Shown: positions 15,591-24,670, numbered from the stretch's first letter. The stretch is DNA of 64,000 bases from Oscillospiraceae bacterium (GCA_910574635.1 CAJTCG010000003.1:124001-188000), one strand, 5' to 3'. Program-made: numbers and translations. The notes: generated from the letters alone by a model not told the origin.

Positions 15591-16793
15591 ATGAAGAAGT
15601 TATTTGCAATCCTGCTGGCTTTGGCGATGGTTCTGTCCCTGGCCGCCTGCGGCGGCAACGACTCCGGGAATTCCGGCGATTCCGGCAATGCCGGCGGAGA
15701 CAGCCAGCAGCAGGAGCCCGCCGCCACCCCCGCCGATGAAGGCGAAGACCAGGGCGGCGAGGCCGCCGACATCCGGGTCGCCATGATCACGGACTACGGC
15801 GACATCACGGACCAGTCCTTTAACCAGACCACCTACGAGGCCAGCAAGTCCTGGTGCGAGGCCAACGGCGTGGAATTCACCTACTACAAGCCCGCCGGAG
15901 ACTCCACCGCCGAGCGCGTGGCCATGGTGGAAAAGGCCGCTGACGAAGATTACAATGTCATCGTCATGCCCGGCTTCGCCTTTGGCGAGACCATTACCCA
16001 GGTGGCCGACGTTTATCCCGACATCAGCTTCATCGCCCTGGACGTCAGCGAGGGCGACGTGGGCGGAACGGTGCCCGAAAACGTGTACTGCGCCGTCTAT
16101 AAGGAAGAGCTCTGCGGCTACATGGCCGGCGTCGCCGCCGTGAAGCTGGGCTACACCCACCTGGGGTACCTTGGCGGCATGGCCGTTCCCGCCGTGCAGC
16201 GCTTCGGCTACGGCTTCGTCCAGGGCGTGGACGCCGCCGCTGGTGAGCTGGGCGTGGACGCCACCGTCGAGTATGTCTACGGCAACCAGTTCTTCGGCGA
16301 CCCCGACATCACCGCCTATGCGGACAACTGGTATCAGAACCTGGGCGTCCAGGCGGTTTTCGCCTGCGGCGGCGGCATCTTCACCTCCGCCGGTGAGGCG
16401 GCCGCCAAGGTGCCCGGCACCAAGGTCATCGGCGTGGACGTGGACCAGAGCTTTACCATGGACGCCGCCTACGGCGAGGGCGTGACCCTGACCTCCGCCA
16501 TGAAGGGCCTGGCCGCCACGGTCAACCACATGCTGGACGAGGTGGCCGCAGGCAACTTCGGAAACTACGGCGGCAAGGCCGAGGCCCTGGGCCTGGTTTC
16601 CGGCGACGACCCTAGCGCCAACTATGTCCTGCTGCCCATGGACACCACCCTGTGGGGCGACGGCTTCTCTCAGGACGACTACAAGGCCCTGGTGAAGGAT
16701 ATGTTCGACGGCAAAATCACCGTCTCTGACGACATCTCCGCTATGCCCGCCGTCTCCAATATCACGGTCAGCGATCTGGGCAACATCAAGTAA
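15591..16793 (+). CDS. BMP-family substrate-binding lipoprotein (probable nucleoside binder)
   Basis: A 400-residue lipoprotein with signal peptide and lipobox LSLAAC, then a Gly/Asn/Asp-rich linker and a periplasmic-binding fold from about residue 60. The sequence fits the BMP family (BmpA/Med/PnrA), which binds nucleosides in characterised members (AMITDYGDITDQSFNQTTYE near the start, GVDVDQS near the hinge). ATG 15591 begins the signal peptide. Context strengthens the nucleoside call: deoC-deoD upstream and an ABC importer downstream. A terminator separates it from the importer genes, allowing a higher level of binding protein. Confidence 0.9.
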   Translation: MKKLFAILLALAMVLSLAACGGNDSGNSGDSGNAGGDSQQQEPAATPADEGEDQGGEAADIRVAMITDYGDITDQSFNQTTYEASKSWCEANGVEFTYYKPAGDSTAERVAMVEKAADEDYNVIVMPGFAFGETITQVADVYPDISFIALDVSEGDVGGTVPENVYCAVYKEELCGYMAGVAAVKLGYTHLGYLGGMAVPAVQRFGYGFVQGVDAAAGELGVDATVEYVYGNQFFGDPDITAYADNWYQNLGVQAVFACGGGIFTSAGEAAAKVPGTKVIGVDVDQSFTMDAAYGEGVTLTSAMKGLAATVNHMLDEVAAGNFGNYGGKAEALGLVSGDDPSANYVLLPMDTTLWGDGFSQDDYKALVKDMFDGKITVSDDISAMPAVSNITVSDLGNIK

Positions 16794-16810
16794 AAACCCC
16801 CTCAAGCACT

Positions 16811-16843
16811 GTGAGGACGGGATCTTCCCGTCCTCACTTTTTT
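16811..16843 (+). terminator. Terminator after the BMP lipoprotein gene
   Basis: A perfect 12-bp hairpin (16811-16822 with 16826-16837) with a 3-base loop is followed by a run of T. It separates the binding-protein transcript from the ABC operon. Confidence 0.93.
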
Positions 16844-16902
16844 ACTTGCCGCCGGCTAGTGGAGAGAAAGGGTCGACTTTGTGAAAAATTTCAAAAATTG
16901 CT

Positions 16903-16931
16903 TTGAAATCCAGGACGGGATATGGTACAAT
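16903..16931 (+). promoter_or_regulatory. Sigma-A promoter of the nucleoside ABC operon
   Basis: TTGAAA (16903-16908) and TACAAT (16926-16931), spacing 17. It shares TTGAAATCCA with the BMP promoter. It also shows that the ATPase cannot start upstream of about 16940. Confidence 0.85.
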
Positions 16932-16986
16932 AAACAAGAACCTATTTTTTCGCAAAGGGTTCCGGGAAACAGAGAAGGAGGAGGTT

Positions 16987-18525
16987 GTGAAATTGGAACA
17001 GAGTTACGCCATTGAGATGCTGAATATCACCAAGCGGTTCCCCGGCATCGTGGCCAACGACAATATCACGTTACAGCTGAAAAAGGGCGAGATTCACGCT
17101 CTTCTGGGCGAAAACGGCGCCGGAAAATCCACGCTGATGAGCGTGCTGTTCGGCCTGTACCAGCCGGAGGAGGGCGTGATCAAAAAGGACGGCCAGGTCG
17201 TCTCCATCAAGGACCCCAACGACGCCAACGACTTAGGGATCGGCATGGTCCACCAGCACTTCAAGCTGGTGGAGTGCTTTACGGTGCTGGACAACATCAT
17301 CATGGGCGTGGAGCCCTGCAAGCACGGTTTCCTCCAGAAGGGAGAGGCCCGGGAGAAGGTGCTGGCCCTCTCGGAGAAGTACGGCCTTCATGTGGACCCG
17401 GACGCCCTGGTGGAGGACATCACCGTGGGCATGCAGCAGCGCACCGAGATTTTGAAGATGCTGTACCGGGAAAATGAGATCTTGATCTTCGACGAGCCCA
17501 CCGCCGTGCTGACCCCCCAGGAGATCGACGAGCTGATGCAGATTATGAAAAACCTCTCCGCCGAGGGGAAGAGCATCCTGTTTATCTCCCACAAGCTCAA
17601 CGAAATCATGTCCGTGGCCAACCGCTGTTCCGTGCTGCGCAAGGGCAAGTACATCGGCACCGTGGACATCGCCGCCAGCTCCCAGGAGGAGCTGAGCCGG
17701 ATGATGGTGGGCCGGGACGTGAACTTCGTGGTGGAAAAGGCCCCCTCCAAGCCCGGCGAGGTGGTGCTGGACGTGAAGGGCATGACCGTGGCCTCCAAGC
17801 GGCACAAAAACAACGCCGTCAAGAACGTGACCTTCCAGGTCCGCCGGGGCGAAATCGTCTGCATCGCGGGCATCGACGGCAACGGCCAGACGGAGCTGGT
17901 CTACGGCATCTCCGGCCTGGAACCCCTGAAGGAGGGCACGCTGACCCTGGGCGGCCAGGACATCACCAAGGCCCCCATCCGCAAGCGGAATACCTCCGGC
18001 ATGAGCCACATCCCCGAGGACCGGCACAAGCACGGCCTGGTTCTGGACTACTCCCTGGAGGACAACATGGTGCTCCAGCGGTATTTTGAGAGCCACTTCG
18101 TCACCCCGACGGGCTTTTTGAAACGGAAGGCCATCCGGGAGTACGCCGTGGGCCTCATTGAGCAGTACGACGTCCGTTCCGGCCAGGGCCCCCTTACGGC
18201 GGCCCGGAGCATGTCCGGCGGCAACCAGCAAAAGGCCATCATCGCCCGGGAGATTGACAAGAACCCGGAGCTGCTCATCGCCGTCCAGCCCACCCGGGGC
18301 CTGGACGTGGGCGCCATTGAGTACATACACAAGCAGATTGTGGCCCAGCGGGACGCCGGGAAGGGCGTGCTGCTGGTGAGCCTGGAGCTGGACGAGGTCA
18401 TGAACGTCTCCGACCGGATTCTGGTCATGTACGAAGGGGAAATCGTGGGCGAGTTCGACCCCAAGGAAGTCACGGTGGAAGAGCTGGGCCTCTACATGGC
18501 CGGCGCGAAGAAGAAGGGGGCGTAA
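16987..18525 (+). CDS. ABC importer ATPase with two nucleotide-binding domains
   Basis: The 512-residue protein has two ABC domains, the arrangement used by sugar and BMP-type nucleoside importers (NupA/YufO group). The first domain has Walker A GENGAGKST and a Walker B region LIFDEPTAVL. The second has the altered Walker A GIDGNGQTE and signature SGGNQQKA, as is usual in this group. The start is taken as GTG 16987, just after AAGGAGGAGG; a longer frame would run back through the promoter. It is followed by two permease genes, with a gap of 3 bases and then an overlap. Confidence 0.93.
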   Translation: MKLEQSYAIEMLNITKRFPGIVANDNITLQLKKGEIHALLGENGAGKSTLMSVLFGLYQPEEGVIKKDGQVVSIKDPNDANDLGIGMVHQHFKLVECFTVLDNIIMGVEPCKHGFLQKGEAREKVLALSEKYGLHVDPDALVEDITVGMQQRTEILKMLYRENEILIFDEPTAVLTPQEIDELMQIMKNLSAEGKSILFISHKLNEIMSVANRCSVLRKGKYIGTVDIAASSQEELSRMMVGRDVNFVVEKAPSKPGEVVLDVKGMTVASKRHKNNAVKNVTFQVRRGEIVCIAGIDGNGQTELVYGISGLEPLKEGTLTLGGQDITKAPIRKRNTSGMSHIPEDRHKHGLVLDYSLEDNMVLQRYFESHFVTPTGFLKRKAIREYAVGLIEQYDVRSGQGPLTAARSMSGGNQQKAIIAREIDKNPELLIAVQPTRGLDVGAIEYIHKQIVAQRDAGKGVLLVSLELDEVMNVSDRILVMYEGEIVGEFDPKEVTVEELGLYMAGAKKKGA

Positions 18526-18528
18526 GGC

Positions 18529-19653
18529 ATGAAACAAGAAAAAACCTCCCTGCTGCGCAACGGCGCGGTGCAGTCCCTGCTGGCCTCCCTGCTGTGCATC
18601 ATCCTGGGCCTGGTGGTGGGCTATATCGCCCTGCTTCTCATCAACCCCGCCGGGGCCAACGGGGCTATTTTAGCCATCGTGGAAAACTTCATGACCTACT
18701 CCAAGTCCACAGCCCAGCTCCGCTACTTCGGCAGCACTCTGGTGAAGACCGCCCCCCTGCTGATGTGCAGCCTCTCGGTGCTCTTCGCCTATAAGGTGGG
18801 CCTTTTCAACATCGGCGCGGCGGGCCAGTACGTGGTGGGCACCGGGGCGGCGCTGTACTGTGCCCTGGGGCTGAAGCTGCCCTGGTTTTTGTGCCTCATC
18901 GCCGCCATTTTGGCGGGGGCCGCCCTGGGGGCGATCTCCGGTTTGCTGAAGGCCTACTGCAACGTCAACGAGGTCATCTCCTGCATCATGCTGAACTGGA
19001 TCAGCCTCTACGCCGTGAACATGCTGCTGACCCTGGTGAAGGAGGAGACCAGCCCCTATACCTTCACCCTCTCCAGCACCAACGAGGGGGCCATCCTCCC
19101 CTCCCTGGGCCTGGGGGCCCTGTTCAGCAAGAACCAGTACGTGGGCCTGGCGATTCCCCTGGCCATCCTGACGGCGGTGCTGGTGTGGGTTTTGCTGGAG
19201 AAAACCAAGCTGGGCTATGAGCTGAAAGCCACCGGCTGCAACAAGTTCGCCGCCAAGTACTGCGGTATGCGGGAGCGGAAGAACCTGATTCTCACCATGG
19301 CCATCTCCGGCGGCCTGGCCGGCATGGGCGCGGCCATGCTGTTCCTCTCCGGCTTCGAGCAGTGGCAGTGCACCCAGTCCGCCGTCCCCGCCATGGGCTT
19401 CAACGGCATCGCCGCCGCCTTCCTGGGCGGGCTGAACCCCATCGGGGCCATCTTCTCCTCCTACTTCATCCAGCACATCACCAACGGAGGCGCCTATGTG
19501 GACAAGACCATGTACTCCTCCCAGATCTCCGACTTCATCTCCGCGCTGATCATCTACCTCTGCGGCTTCGTCCTCTTCTTCAAGACGGCGCTGAATGCCT
19601 GGCTGAACCGCCGGGACGAGAAGAAGGCTGAGAAAGGAGGCGGCGGGAAATGA
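18529..19653 (+). CDS. ABC importer permease 1 (nucleoside type)
   Basis: A 374-residue inner-membrane permease of the BPD_transp_2 (branched-chain/ribose) superfamily with about ten hydrophobic segments. The first is SLLASLLCIILGLVVGYIAL. FNIGAAGQYVVG and AAFLGGLNPIGA are conserved-looking cytoplasmic loop regions. It starts three bases after the ATPase and overlaps permease 2 by four bases. It matches the NupB/YufP position in nucleoside importers. The substrate assignment rests on the BMP protein and on deoC-deoD. Confidence 0.92.
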   Translation: MKQEKTSLLRNGAVQSLLASLLCIILGLVVGYIALLLINPAGANGAILAIVENFMTYSKSTAQLRYFGSTLVKTAPLLMCSLSVLFAYKVGLFNIGAAGQYVVGTGAALYCALGLKLPWFLCLIAAILAGAALGAISGLLKAYCNVNEVISCIMLNWISLYAVNMLLTLVKEETSPYTFTLSSTNEGAILPSLGLGALFSKNQYVGLAIPLAILTAVLVWVLLEKTKLGYELKATGCNKFAAKYCGMRERKNLILTMAISGGLAGMGAAMLFLSGFEQWQCTQSAVPAMGFNGIAAAFLGGLNPIGAIFSSYFIQHITNGGAYVDKTMYSSQISDFISALIIYLCGFVLFFKTALNAWLNRRDEKKAEKGGGGK

Positions 19654-20591
19654 TCTTACTGCTGCAATATACGCTGATTTTTGCGTCTGTGCTTTTGCTG
19701 GTGGCCCTGGGCGGCTGCTTCTCCGAGCACTCCGGCGTCATCAACATCGGCCTGGAGGGCATCATGGTCATGGGCGCCCTGGGCGGCGCGCTGATGATGA
19801 AGTTCCTGCCGGACAGCACCCCTGCCTTCGGCATGATTCTGCTGGTGGTCCTGGCCGCCATCGCCCTGGGCGTCGTGTACTCCCTGCTGCTGGCGGTGGC
19901 CGCCATCAACTTCAAGGCGGACCAGACCCTGGTGGGCACCGCCATGAACCTCCTGGGCACGGCGGCGGCCACGGTCTTTGTCAAGGCCATGAACACCGCC
20001 GAGAGCGTGGACAACGTGTCCTCCACCATCCAGTACATCAACGCGAAAAAGGCCTTCCTGGTGAACCTGGGCGGCTTTGAGTTCAACTGGTTTATGCTGC
20101 TGGCGGCCCTGGCCCTCGTGGGGTCCTACGTCTCCTTGTACAAGACCCGGTTCGGCCTGCGGCTTATGGCCTGCGGCGAGCATCCCCAGGCGGCGGACAG
20201 CGTGGGCATCAACGTCTATCGGATGCGCTACGCCGGCGTGCTGATCTCCGGCATGCTGGGGGGCCTTGGCGGCATCGTGTATATCACCGCCGGCGTCAGC
20301 GAGTGGAAGTTTGAAAACGGCGTGGCGGGCTTCGGCTTCCTGGCCCTGGCCGTCATGATCTTCGGCCAGTGGAAGCCCACCCGCATTGCCCTGGCGGCGC
20401 TGCTCTTCGGCTTCTGCCGGGCCCTGGGCAACGTGTACTCCGGCTTCGACTTCCTCAAGGCCCTGAACCTCCCGGCGGCCACGTACAACATGCTCCCCTA
20501 CATCATCTCCCTGGTGGTGCTGGCCTTCACGTCCAAGAAGTCCCGGGCCCCCAAGGCGGAGGGCGTTCCCTACGACAAGGGGCAGAGGTAA
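19650..20591 (+). CDS. ABC importer permease 2 (nucleoside type)
   Basis: A 313-residue permease partner, again BPD_transp_2 superfamily. It has about eight to nine membrane segments and the typical CFSEHSGVINIGLEGIM and GLGGIVYITAGVSEWKFENG regions. Its ATG overlaps the previous stop (ATGA), with AAAGGAGGCGG upstream, so the two permeases are translated together. It is equivalent to NupC/YufQ. A terminator follows after about 40 bases. Confidence 0.93.
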   Translation: MILLLQYTLIFASVLLLVALGGCFSEHSGVINIGLEGIMVMGALGGALMMKFLPDSTPAFGMILLVVLAAIALGVVYSLLLAVAAINFKADQTLVGTAMNLLGTAAATVFVKAMNTAESVDNVSSTIQYINAKKAFLVNLGGFEFNWFMLLAALALVGSYVSLYKTRFGLRLMACGEHPQAADSVGINVYRMRYAGVLISGMLGGLGGIVYITAGVSEWKFENGVAGFGFLALAVMIFGQWKPTRIALAALLFGFCRALGNVYSGFDFLKALNLPAATYNMLPYIISLVVLAFTSKKSRAPKAEGVPYDKGQR

Positions 20592-20629
20592 GTACAAACC
20601 GTCATATCCTGTCGAAAAAATACAAAACG

Positions 20630-20663
20630 GAGCGGCTCCGCCACGGCGGAGCCGCTCGTTTTC
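20630..20663. terminator. Terminator between the ABC operon and ylbJ (convergent)
   Basis: A 13-bp stem (20630-20642 with 20645-20657) followed by GTTTTC on the plus strand. On the minus side the hairpin is flanked by GTTTTG, so it may serve ylbJ as well. Confidence 0.8.
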
Positions 20664-20688
20664 TGGGTTAGAGCAGTTGGGTGCTTCC

Positions 20689-21603
20689 CTAGAACAGAGA
20701 AAGGCTCACCACCGCCGCCAGTGCCCCCGCCAGCAGGGCCTGGAGGGCTTTTCCCGTGATATAGGTTCGCAGCCTCAGCCCGCTGCCCTCCAGCACCGCC
20801 GCCGTCTGGCAGAGGATGGAGACTCCGCCCCAGCCCGCGCAGGCGGAGGCCAGGACAAAGCCCAGACGGTCCGCCGCCAGCAGCGGCGTCAGGGAGAAGA
20901 GCTCCAAAAAGCCCACCAGCCCGGCGCCCAAGGGGCCCCCCAGGGCCGCCAGGGGGCTTGCCAGCACGTAGAAAAAGAGAACAAACCCGCAGACATAGAC
21001 CATGCTGCCGCAGGCGCTCTTAACCCCCTCCACGAAGGCGGCGGGAAGGGAGGAGGCCTGACAGGGGGAAAGCCTTGGCAGGCGCTGCCGCCCAATGGGT
21101 TTTCCGCTTCCCCGGAAGAAAAGGCCCGTCAGCAGGGCGGAGAGCACATGGATAAGCCACAGATAGACCCCCGCCCGGGGACTGCCGAAGACCCCGCCCC
21201 CCAGGACGCTGAGGAGAAACACGGGATTGGAGTTGCTGCAAAAGCCCAGGAGCCGCTCCGCCTCGTCCACGGTGAGGAGGCCCTTCTTGTAAAGCTCCGC
21301 CGCCGTCCGGGCCCCGATGGGGTAGCCCCCCACCAGGCCCAGCAGCAGGGCGGACCCGGCGAGACCCGGGAGGCGGTAAAGGCTCATTAGTCCTGAGAGC
21401 CTGGGGGAGGCCCACTCCCCGAAGCCCAGGGATACCAGCATGGTGGACGCCGCCATGAAGGGGAACAGGGCGGGAATCACCGCCCGGCCGCAGAGGGCAA
21501 GGCCCTCCGCCGCCGCGGCCCGGACCGCTCCCGCGTCCGCCAGGAACCAGATCAAAAGCCCGCAGAGCAGCAGGCACGCGCCGGTGCGCCAACGGGGTTT
21601 CAT
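20689..21603 (-). CDS. ylbJ: Sporulation integral membrane protein YlbJ-like
   Basis: A 304-residue membrane protein with about eight hydrophobic segments and two nucleoside-recognition (Gate) type halves (FPFMAASTMLVSLGFGEW; GLVGGYPIGARTA; CSNSNPVFLLSVLG). This is the pattern of YlbJ, required for spore coat/cortex formation under sigma-E in B. subtilis. ATG 21603 is used, since GAGGTG lies six bases upstream. It diverges from yqfC across an 86-bp gap with mirror-image promoter-like elements, which supports shared mother-cell expression. Confidence 0.82.
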   Translation of the reverse strand: MKPRWRTGACLLLCGLLIWFLADAGAVRAAAAEGLALCGRAVIPALFPFMAASTMLVSLGFGEWASPRLSGLMSLYRLPGLAGSALLLGLVGGYPIGARTAAELYKKGLLTVDEAERLLGFCSNSNPVFLLSVLGGGVFGSPRAGVYLWLIHVLSALLTGLFFRGSGKPIGRQRLPRLSPCQASSLPAAFVEGVKSACGSMVYVCGFVLFFYVLASPLAALGGPLGAGLVGFLELFSLTPLLAADRLGFVLASACAGWGGVSILCQTAAVLEGSGLRLRTYITGKALQALLAGALAAVVSLSLF

Positions 21604-21622
21604 ACGCCTCACCTCGAAAAAC

Positions 21623-21670
21623 CCTATGCGGCGAAGGAGGCAATCATGCCGGTCCGCCCTGCCGCATAGG
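21623..21670. promoter_or_regulatory. Divergent sporulation (sigma-E type) promoter pair
   Basis: CCTATGCGGC (21623-21632) and GCCGCATAGG (21661-21670) form a perfect 10-bp inverted repeat. Each arm presents CATAGG as a -10-like element, one for ylbJ and one for yqfC, both about 20 bases before a GAGGTGAG ribosome site. Between them GGCAATCATGCC could supply a shared -35 region. Sigma-E control of these two families is known; the site itself is inference. Confidence 0.5.
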
Positions 21671-21689
21671 ATTTGCTGAGGTGAGACAT

Positions 21690-21986
21690 ATGGAACGCAA
21701 TCGACGGGACCGGGAGGGCGGCGTGCTGGCGGCGGCGGCGGAGCTCTTCGACCTGCCGGCGGACATCGTGGCGGGCCTGCCCCGGCTGGAAATGGTGGGG
21801 AGCCGCCAGCTGTATCTGGAGCACCACACGGGCCTTTTGGCCTATACGGAGGAGCAGATTGACGCCAACACCCCCGCCGGGGTCCTCCGGGTGAAGGGGG
21901 AGCGGCTGACCCTCCTGGCCATGACGGCGGGAGAGCTGCGCATCGGCGGGCGCATCAGCTCCGTGGAGTGGGTGGGGCCATGCTGA
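21690..21986 (+). CDS. yqfC: Sporulation protein YqfC (YabP/YqfC family)
   Basis: A 98-residue YabP-family protein, small and beta-rich, with the family stretches LPRLEMVGSRQLYLEHH, TPAGVLRVKGERLTLLAM and GRISSVEW. The exact role is unknown; the gene is part of the sigma-E mother-cell regulon in Bacillus and is nearly always followed by yqfD. ATG 21690 fits GAGGTG nine bases upstream. Its stop overlaps the yqfD start. Confidence 0.92.
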   Translation: MERNRRDREGGVLAAAAELFDLPADIVAGLPRLEMVGSRQLYLEHHTGLLAYTEEQIDANTPAGVLRVKGERLTLLAMTAGELRIGGRISSVEWVGPC

Positions 21987-23176
21987 CGGGACTGGTGAAC
22001 CGCCTCCGGGGCCAGGTGCGCATCCGGGCGGAGTGCGCCTTTCCCGAGCGGGTGCTGAACCTCTGCGGGGCCCAGGACCTGGCCTTTTGGGATCTGGAGT
22101 GGGAGTCCCCCACGGCCTTTACCTGCCGCCTGTCCCGGCGGGACTGGAAGCGCCTCCGCCAGGCGGGGAAAAACCTGGACTGCCAATTCGACCTGGTGGG
22201 CCTGGAGGGGGCGCCCTACTTCTTCCTGCGCTTCCGGCACCGCCAGGCCCTGGCGATAGGCCTGGTGGGCTGCGCCCTGGGGCTGTTCCTGGGGTCCTTC
22301 TTCATTTGGGACTTCCAGGTGGAGGGCAATGAGACCGTGCCCACGGAGCGCATCCTCCGTGCTTTGGAGAAAAACGGCGTGAGCCTGGGGACCTTCGGCC
22401 TCTCCCTGGACGGGGAGGACATCCGAAATCATGTGCTTCTGGATGTGCCGGAGCTGATTTGGATCGCCGTCAACGTCTCCGGCTGCCGGGCGGAGGTCCA
22501 GGTCCGGGAGCGGACGCCGCCCCCGGTGATGGTGGACCGGCGGGAGCCCTGCAATCTGGTGGCCCGGCGGGCGGGGCTGGTGAAAAAGGTGCAAACCATC
22601 GGCGGCGTGTCCTGTGTCGTCCCCGGCAGCGCCGTGACGGAGGGCCAGATTCTCGTCTCCGGCGTGGAAGACACGGGCACCGTGGGGGCCCGCGTCCTGG
22701 CGGGCCTGGGGAAGGTGGAGGCCCGGACCTGGTACGATCTCACCGCCTCCATGCCCCTGACGGTCCTGGAAAAGCGGTACCTGGGAAGGGAGAAGACGGG
22801 GTTCTCCCTGATTTTCGGGACCCGGCGAATAAAATTCTTCTCAAACAGTAGCATTGAAGGGGCGGAATATGATAAAATAACCAGCAGGCATCCCTTGAAC
22901 CTCCTGGGCGTGCCCCTGCCGGTGACGGTGGAGGTGGAAACATGGCGCTTTTACGAAACCGTCCCCACGCCCCGGACCGCCGCGGAGGCGGAGAAGGCCG
23001 CCGAGGCCATCCTTACCGCCCAGCTCCGCGAGATGGTGGAGCCCTATGGAGAGGTGAAGTCCACCCTCTGCTCCGCCCGGCAGAAGGGGGACGCGCTCCT
23101 CGTTACGCTGTCGGCGGAGTGCCTGGAGGAGATTGGGCAGACGGCCCCCATTTATACGGAAGAAGAAACGGGCTGA
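21980..23176 (+). CDS. yqfD: Sporulation protein YqfD
   Basis: A 398-residue membrane-anchored sporulation protein. It has a cytoplasmic N-terminal part with alternating repeats, one strong membrane segment near residue 95 (GLVGCALGLFLGSFFIW) and a large extracytoplasmic C-terminal domain. The N part of that domain (FQVEGNETVPTERILRALEKNG) resembles POTRA-like folds, an inference. ATG 21980 overlaps the yqfC stop and is preferred over a GTG 12 bases upstream. Order yqfC-yqfD-phoH-ybeY is standard in Firmicutes. Confidence 0.92.
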   Translation: MLTGLVNRLRGQVRIRAECAFPERVLNLCGAQDLAFWDLEWESPTAFTCRLSRRDWKRLRQAGKNLDCQFDLVGLEGAPYFFLRFRHRQALAIGLVGCALGLFLGSFFIWDFQVEGNETVPTERILRALEKNGVSLGTFGLSLDGEDIRNHVLLDVPELIWIAVNVSGCRAEVQVRERTPPPVMVDRREPCNLVARRAGLVKKVQTIGGVSCVVPGSAVTEGQILVSGVEDTGTVGARVLAGLGKVEARTWYDLTASMPLTVLEKRYLGREKTGFSLIFGTRRIKFFSNSSIEGAEYDKITSRHPLNLLGVPLPVTVEVETWRFYETVPTPRTAAEAEKAAEAILTAQLREMVEPYGEVKSTLCSARQKGDALLVTLSAECLEEIGQTAPIYTEEETG

Positions 23177-23204
23177 GGCCCGCGTAAATACGGGAGTGAA
23201 CGCA

Positions 23205-24185
23205 TTGGAACAGAGAATCAGCATCGAGCGGCTGGAACAGGCCGTGAACCTCTTCGGGTCCTTTGACGAGAACATCCGCCTTTTGGAGCAGGAGTTCTCC
23301 GTCACCGTTGTCAACCGGGAGGGCGAGCTCCGGGTGGAGGGCGAGGCGGAGGACGTGTCCCTGGCCTGCAAGGCCATCCAGGCTCTCCTGACCCTCTCCA
23401 GCCGGGGGGAGCCCATTGCCGAGCAGAATGTCCGGTATGTGATCAGCATGGTCCGGGCGGGGAAGGAGGAGAAAATCGCCGAGCTGACCGGCGACGTTCT
23501 CTGCATCTCCGCCAAGGGCCGGCCCATCAAGCCCAAGACCATCGGCCAGAAGGACTACATCGCCTCCGTGCTGAAAAACACGGTGACCATCGGCGTGGGC
23601 CCGGCGGGCACGGGAAAGACCTATCTGGCCGTGGCCGCCGCCGTCATGGCCTTCCGGGACAAGCAGGTGAACCGGATTATCCTCACCCGCCCCGCCGTGG
23701 AGGCCGGGGAGCGGCTGGGCTTTTTGCCCGGGGATCTTCAGAGCAAGGTGGACCCCTACCTCCGGCCCCTGTACGACGCCCTTTTCGACATGCTGGGGGC
23801 GGAGACCTACCAGAAATACCTGGAGCGAGGGAACATCGAGGTGGCCCCCCTGGCCTATATGCGGGGAAGAACCCTGGACGACAGCTTCATCATCCTGGAC
23901 GAGGCCCAGAACACCAGCCGGGAGCAGATGAAGATGTTCCTCACCCGCCTGGGCTTTGGGTCCAAAATCGTCATTACCGGCGACGCGACCCAGATCGACC
24001 TGCCCGACGGGAAGACCTCGGGCCTCCGGGAGGCCATGCGGGTCCTCCGCAATGTGGAGGGCATCGGCATCTGCGAGCTGACCAACGCCGACGTGGTGCG
24101 GCATGTCATGGTCCAGCGAATTGTCCAGGCCTACGAGGACTATGAGAAGCGGGGGAAGGACCCGGGAAAGGGACGGCGGAAATGA
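23205..24185 (+). CDS. phoH: PhoH-family ATPase
   Basis: A 326-residue cytoplasmic P-loop ATPase of the PhoH/YbeZ family, which partners with YbeY in RNA handling. It has a KH-like N-terminal domain (about 1-110) and then Walker A GPAGTGKTYLA, ILTRPAVEAGE, and Walker B FIILDEAQN. The start is taken as TTG 23205 because GGGAG lies eight bases upstream and the protein then begins EQRISIERLEQ. Longer frames overlap yqfD. It overlaps ybeY by four bases. Confidence 0.93.
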   Translation: MEQRISIERLEQAVNLFGSFDENIRLLEQEFSVTVVNREGELRVEGEAEDVSLACKAIQALLTLSSRGEPIAEQNVRYVISMVRAGKEEKIAELTGDVLCISAKGRPIKPKTIGQKDYIASVLKNTVTIGVGPAGTGKTYLAVAAAVMAFRDKQVNRIILTRPAVEAGERLGFLPGDLQSKVDPYLRPLYDALFDMLGAETYQKYLERGNIEVAPLAYMRGRTLDDSFIILDEAQNTSREQMKMFLTRLGFGSKIVITGDATQIDLPDGKTSGLREAMRVLRNVEGIGICELTNADVVRHVMVQRIVQAYEDYEKRGKDPGKGRRK

Positions 24186-24670
24186 GGCGGCACTATATCC
24201 CCGTCACCGCCGGGGTCCCTGGGGTGAACGACAGCCAGAAAGCCTTTATCCGCAAGGTCATCCGCACGGCCCTGGCGGCGGAGGGGGTGGACTTCCCCTG
24301 CGAGGTGGACGTGCTGGTGACAAGCGATGAGGAGATTCACCAGCTGAACCGGGAGGCCCGAAAGGTGGACCGGGCCACGGACGTGTTGAGCTTTCCGGCC
24401 TTTGACCTCCGGCCCGGGGAGCTGCCCGGACCCGGGGACGCGGACCCGGGGACGGGCCTGGTGCCCTTGGGGGACATGATGATCTCCCTGGAGCGCGTGG
24501 CGGCCCAGGCCAAGGAGTACGGGCACTCGAACCGGCGGGAGCTGGGGTATCTGGTGGTCCACTCGGCGCTGCACCTGCTGGGCTATGACCACCTGGACGA
24601 GGGGCCCATGAAAGCGCAGATGCGGGCGAGGGAAGAGGCCATTCTGGCGGAGCTTGGAATTACGGGCTAG
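24182..24670 (+). CDS. ybeY: Endoribonuclease YbeY
   Basis: YbeY is a zinc-dependent endoribonuclease acting in rRNA 3' end maturation and ribosome quality control. The 162-residue protein carries the metal motif HSALHLLGYDH near residue 125. RATDVLSFPAF and PLGDMMIS are the other conserved stretches. The consensus HGxLHLxGYDH has Ser in place of Gly here, a common variant. Its ATG overlaps the phoH stop, giving translational coupling. Confidence 0.96.
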   Translation: MRRHYIPVTAGVPGVNDSQKAFIRKVIRTALAAEGVDFPCEVDVLVTSDEEIHQLNREARKVDRATDVLSFPAFDLRPGELPGPGDADPGTGLVPLGDMMISLERVAAQAKEYGHSNRRELGYLVVHSALHLLGYDHLDEGPMKAQMRAREEAILAELGITG

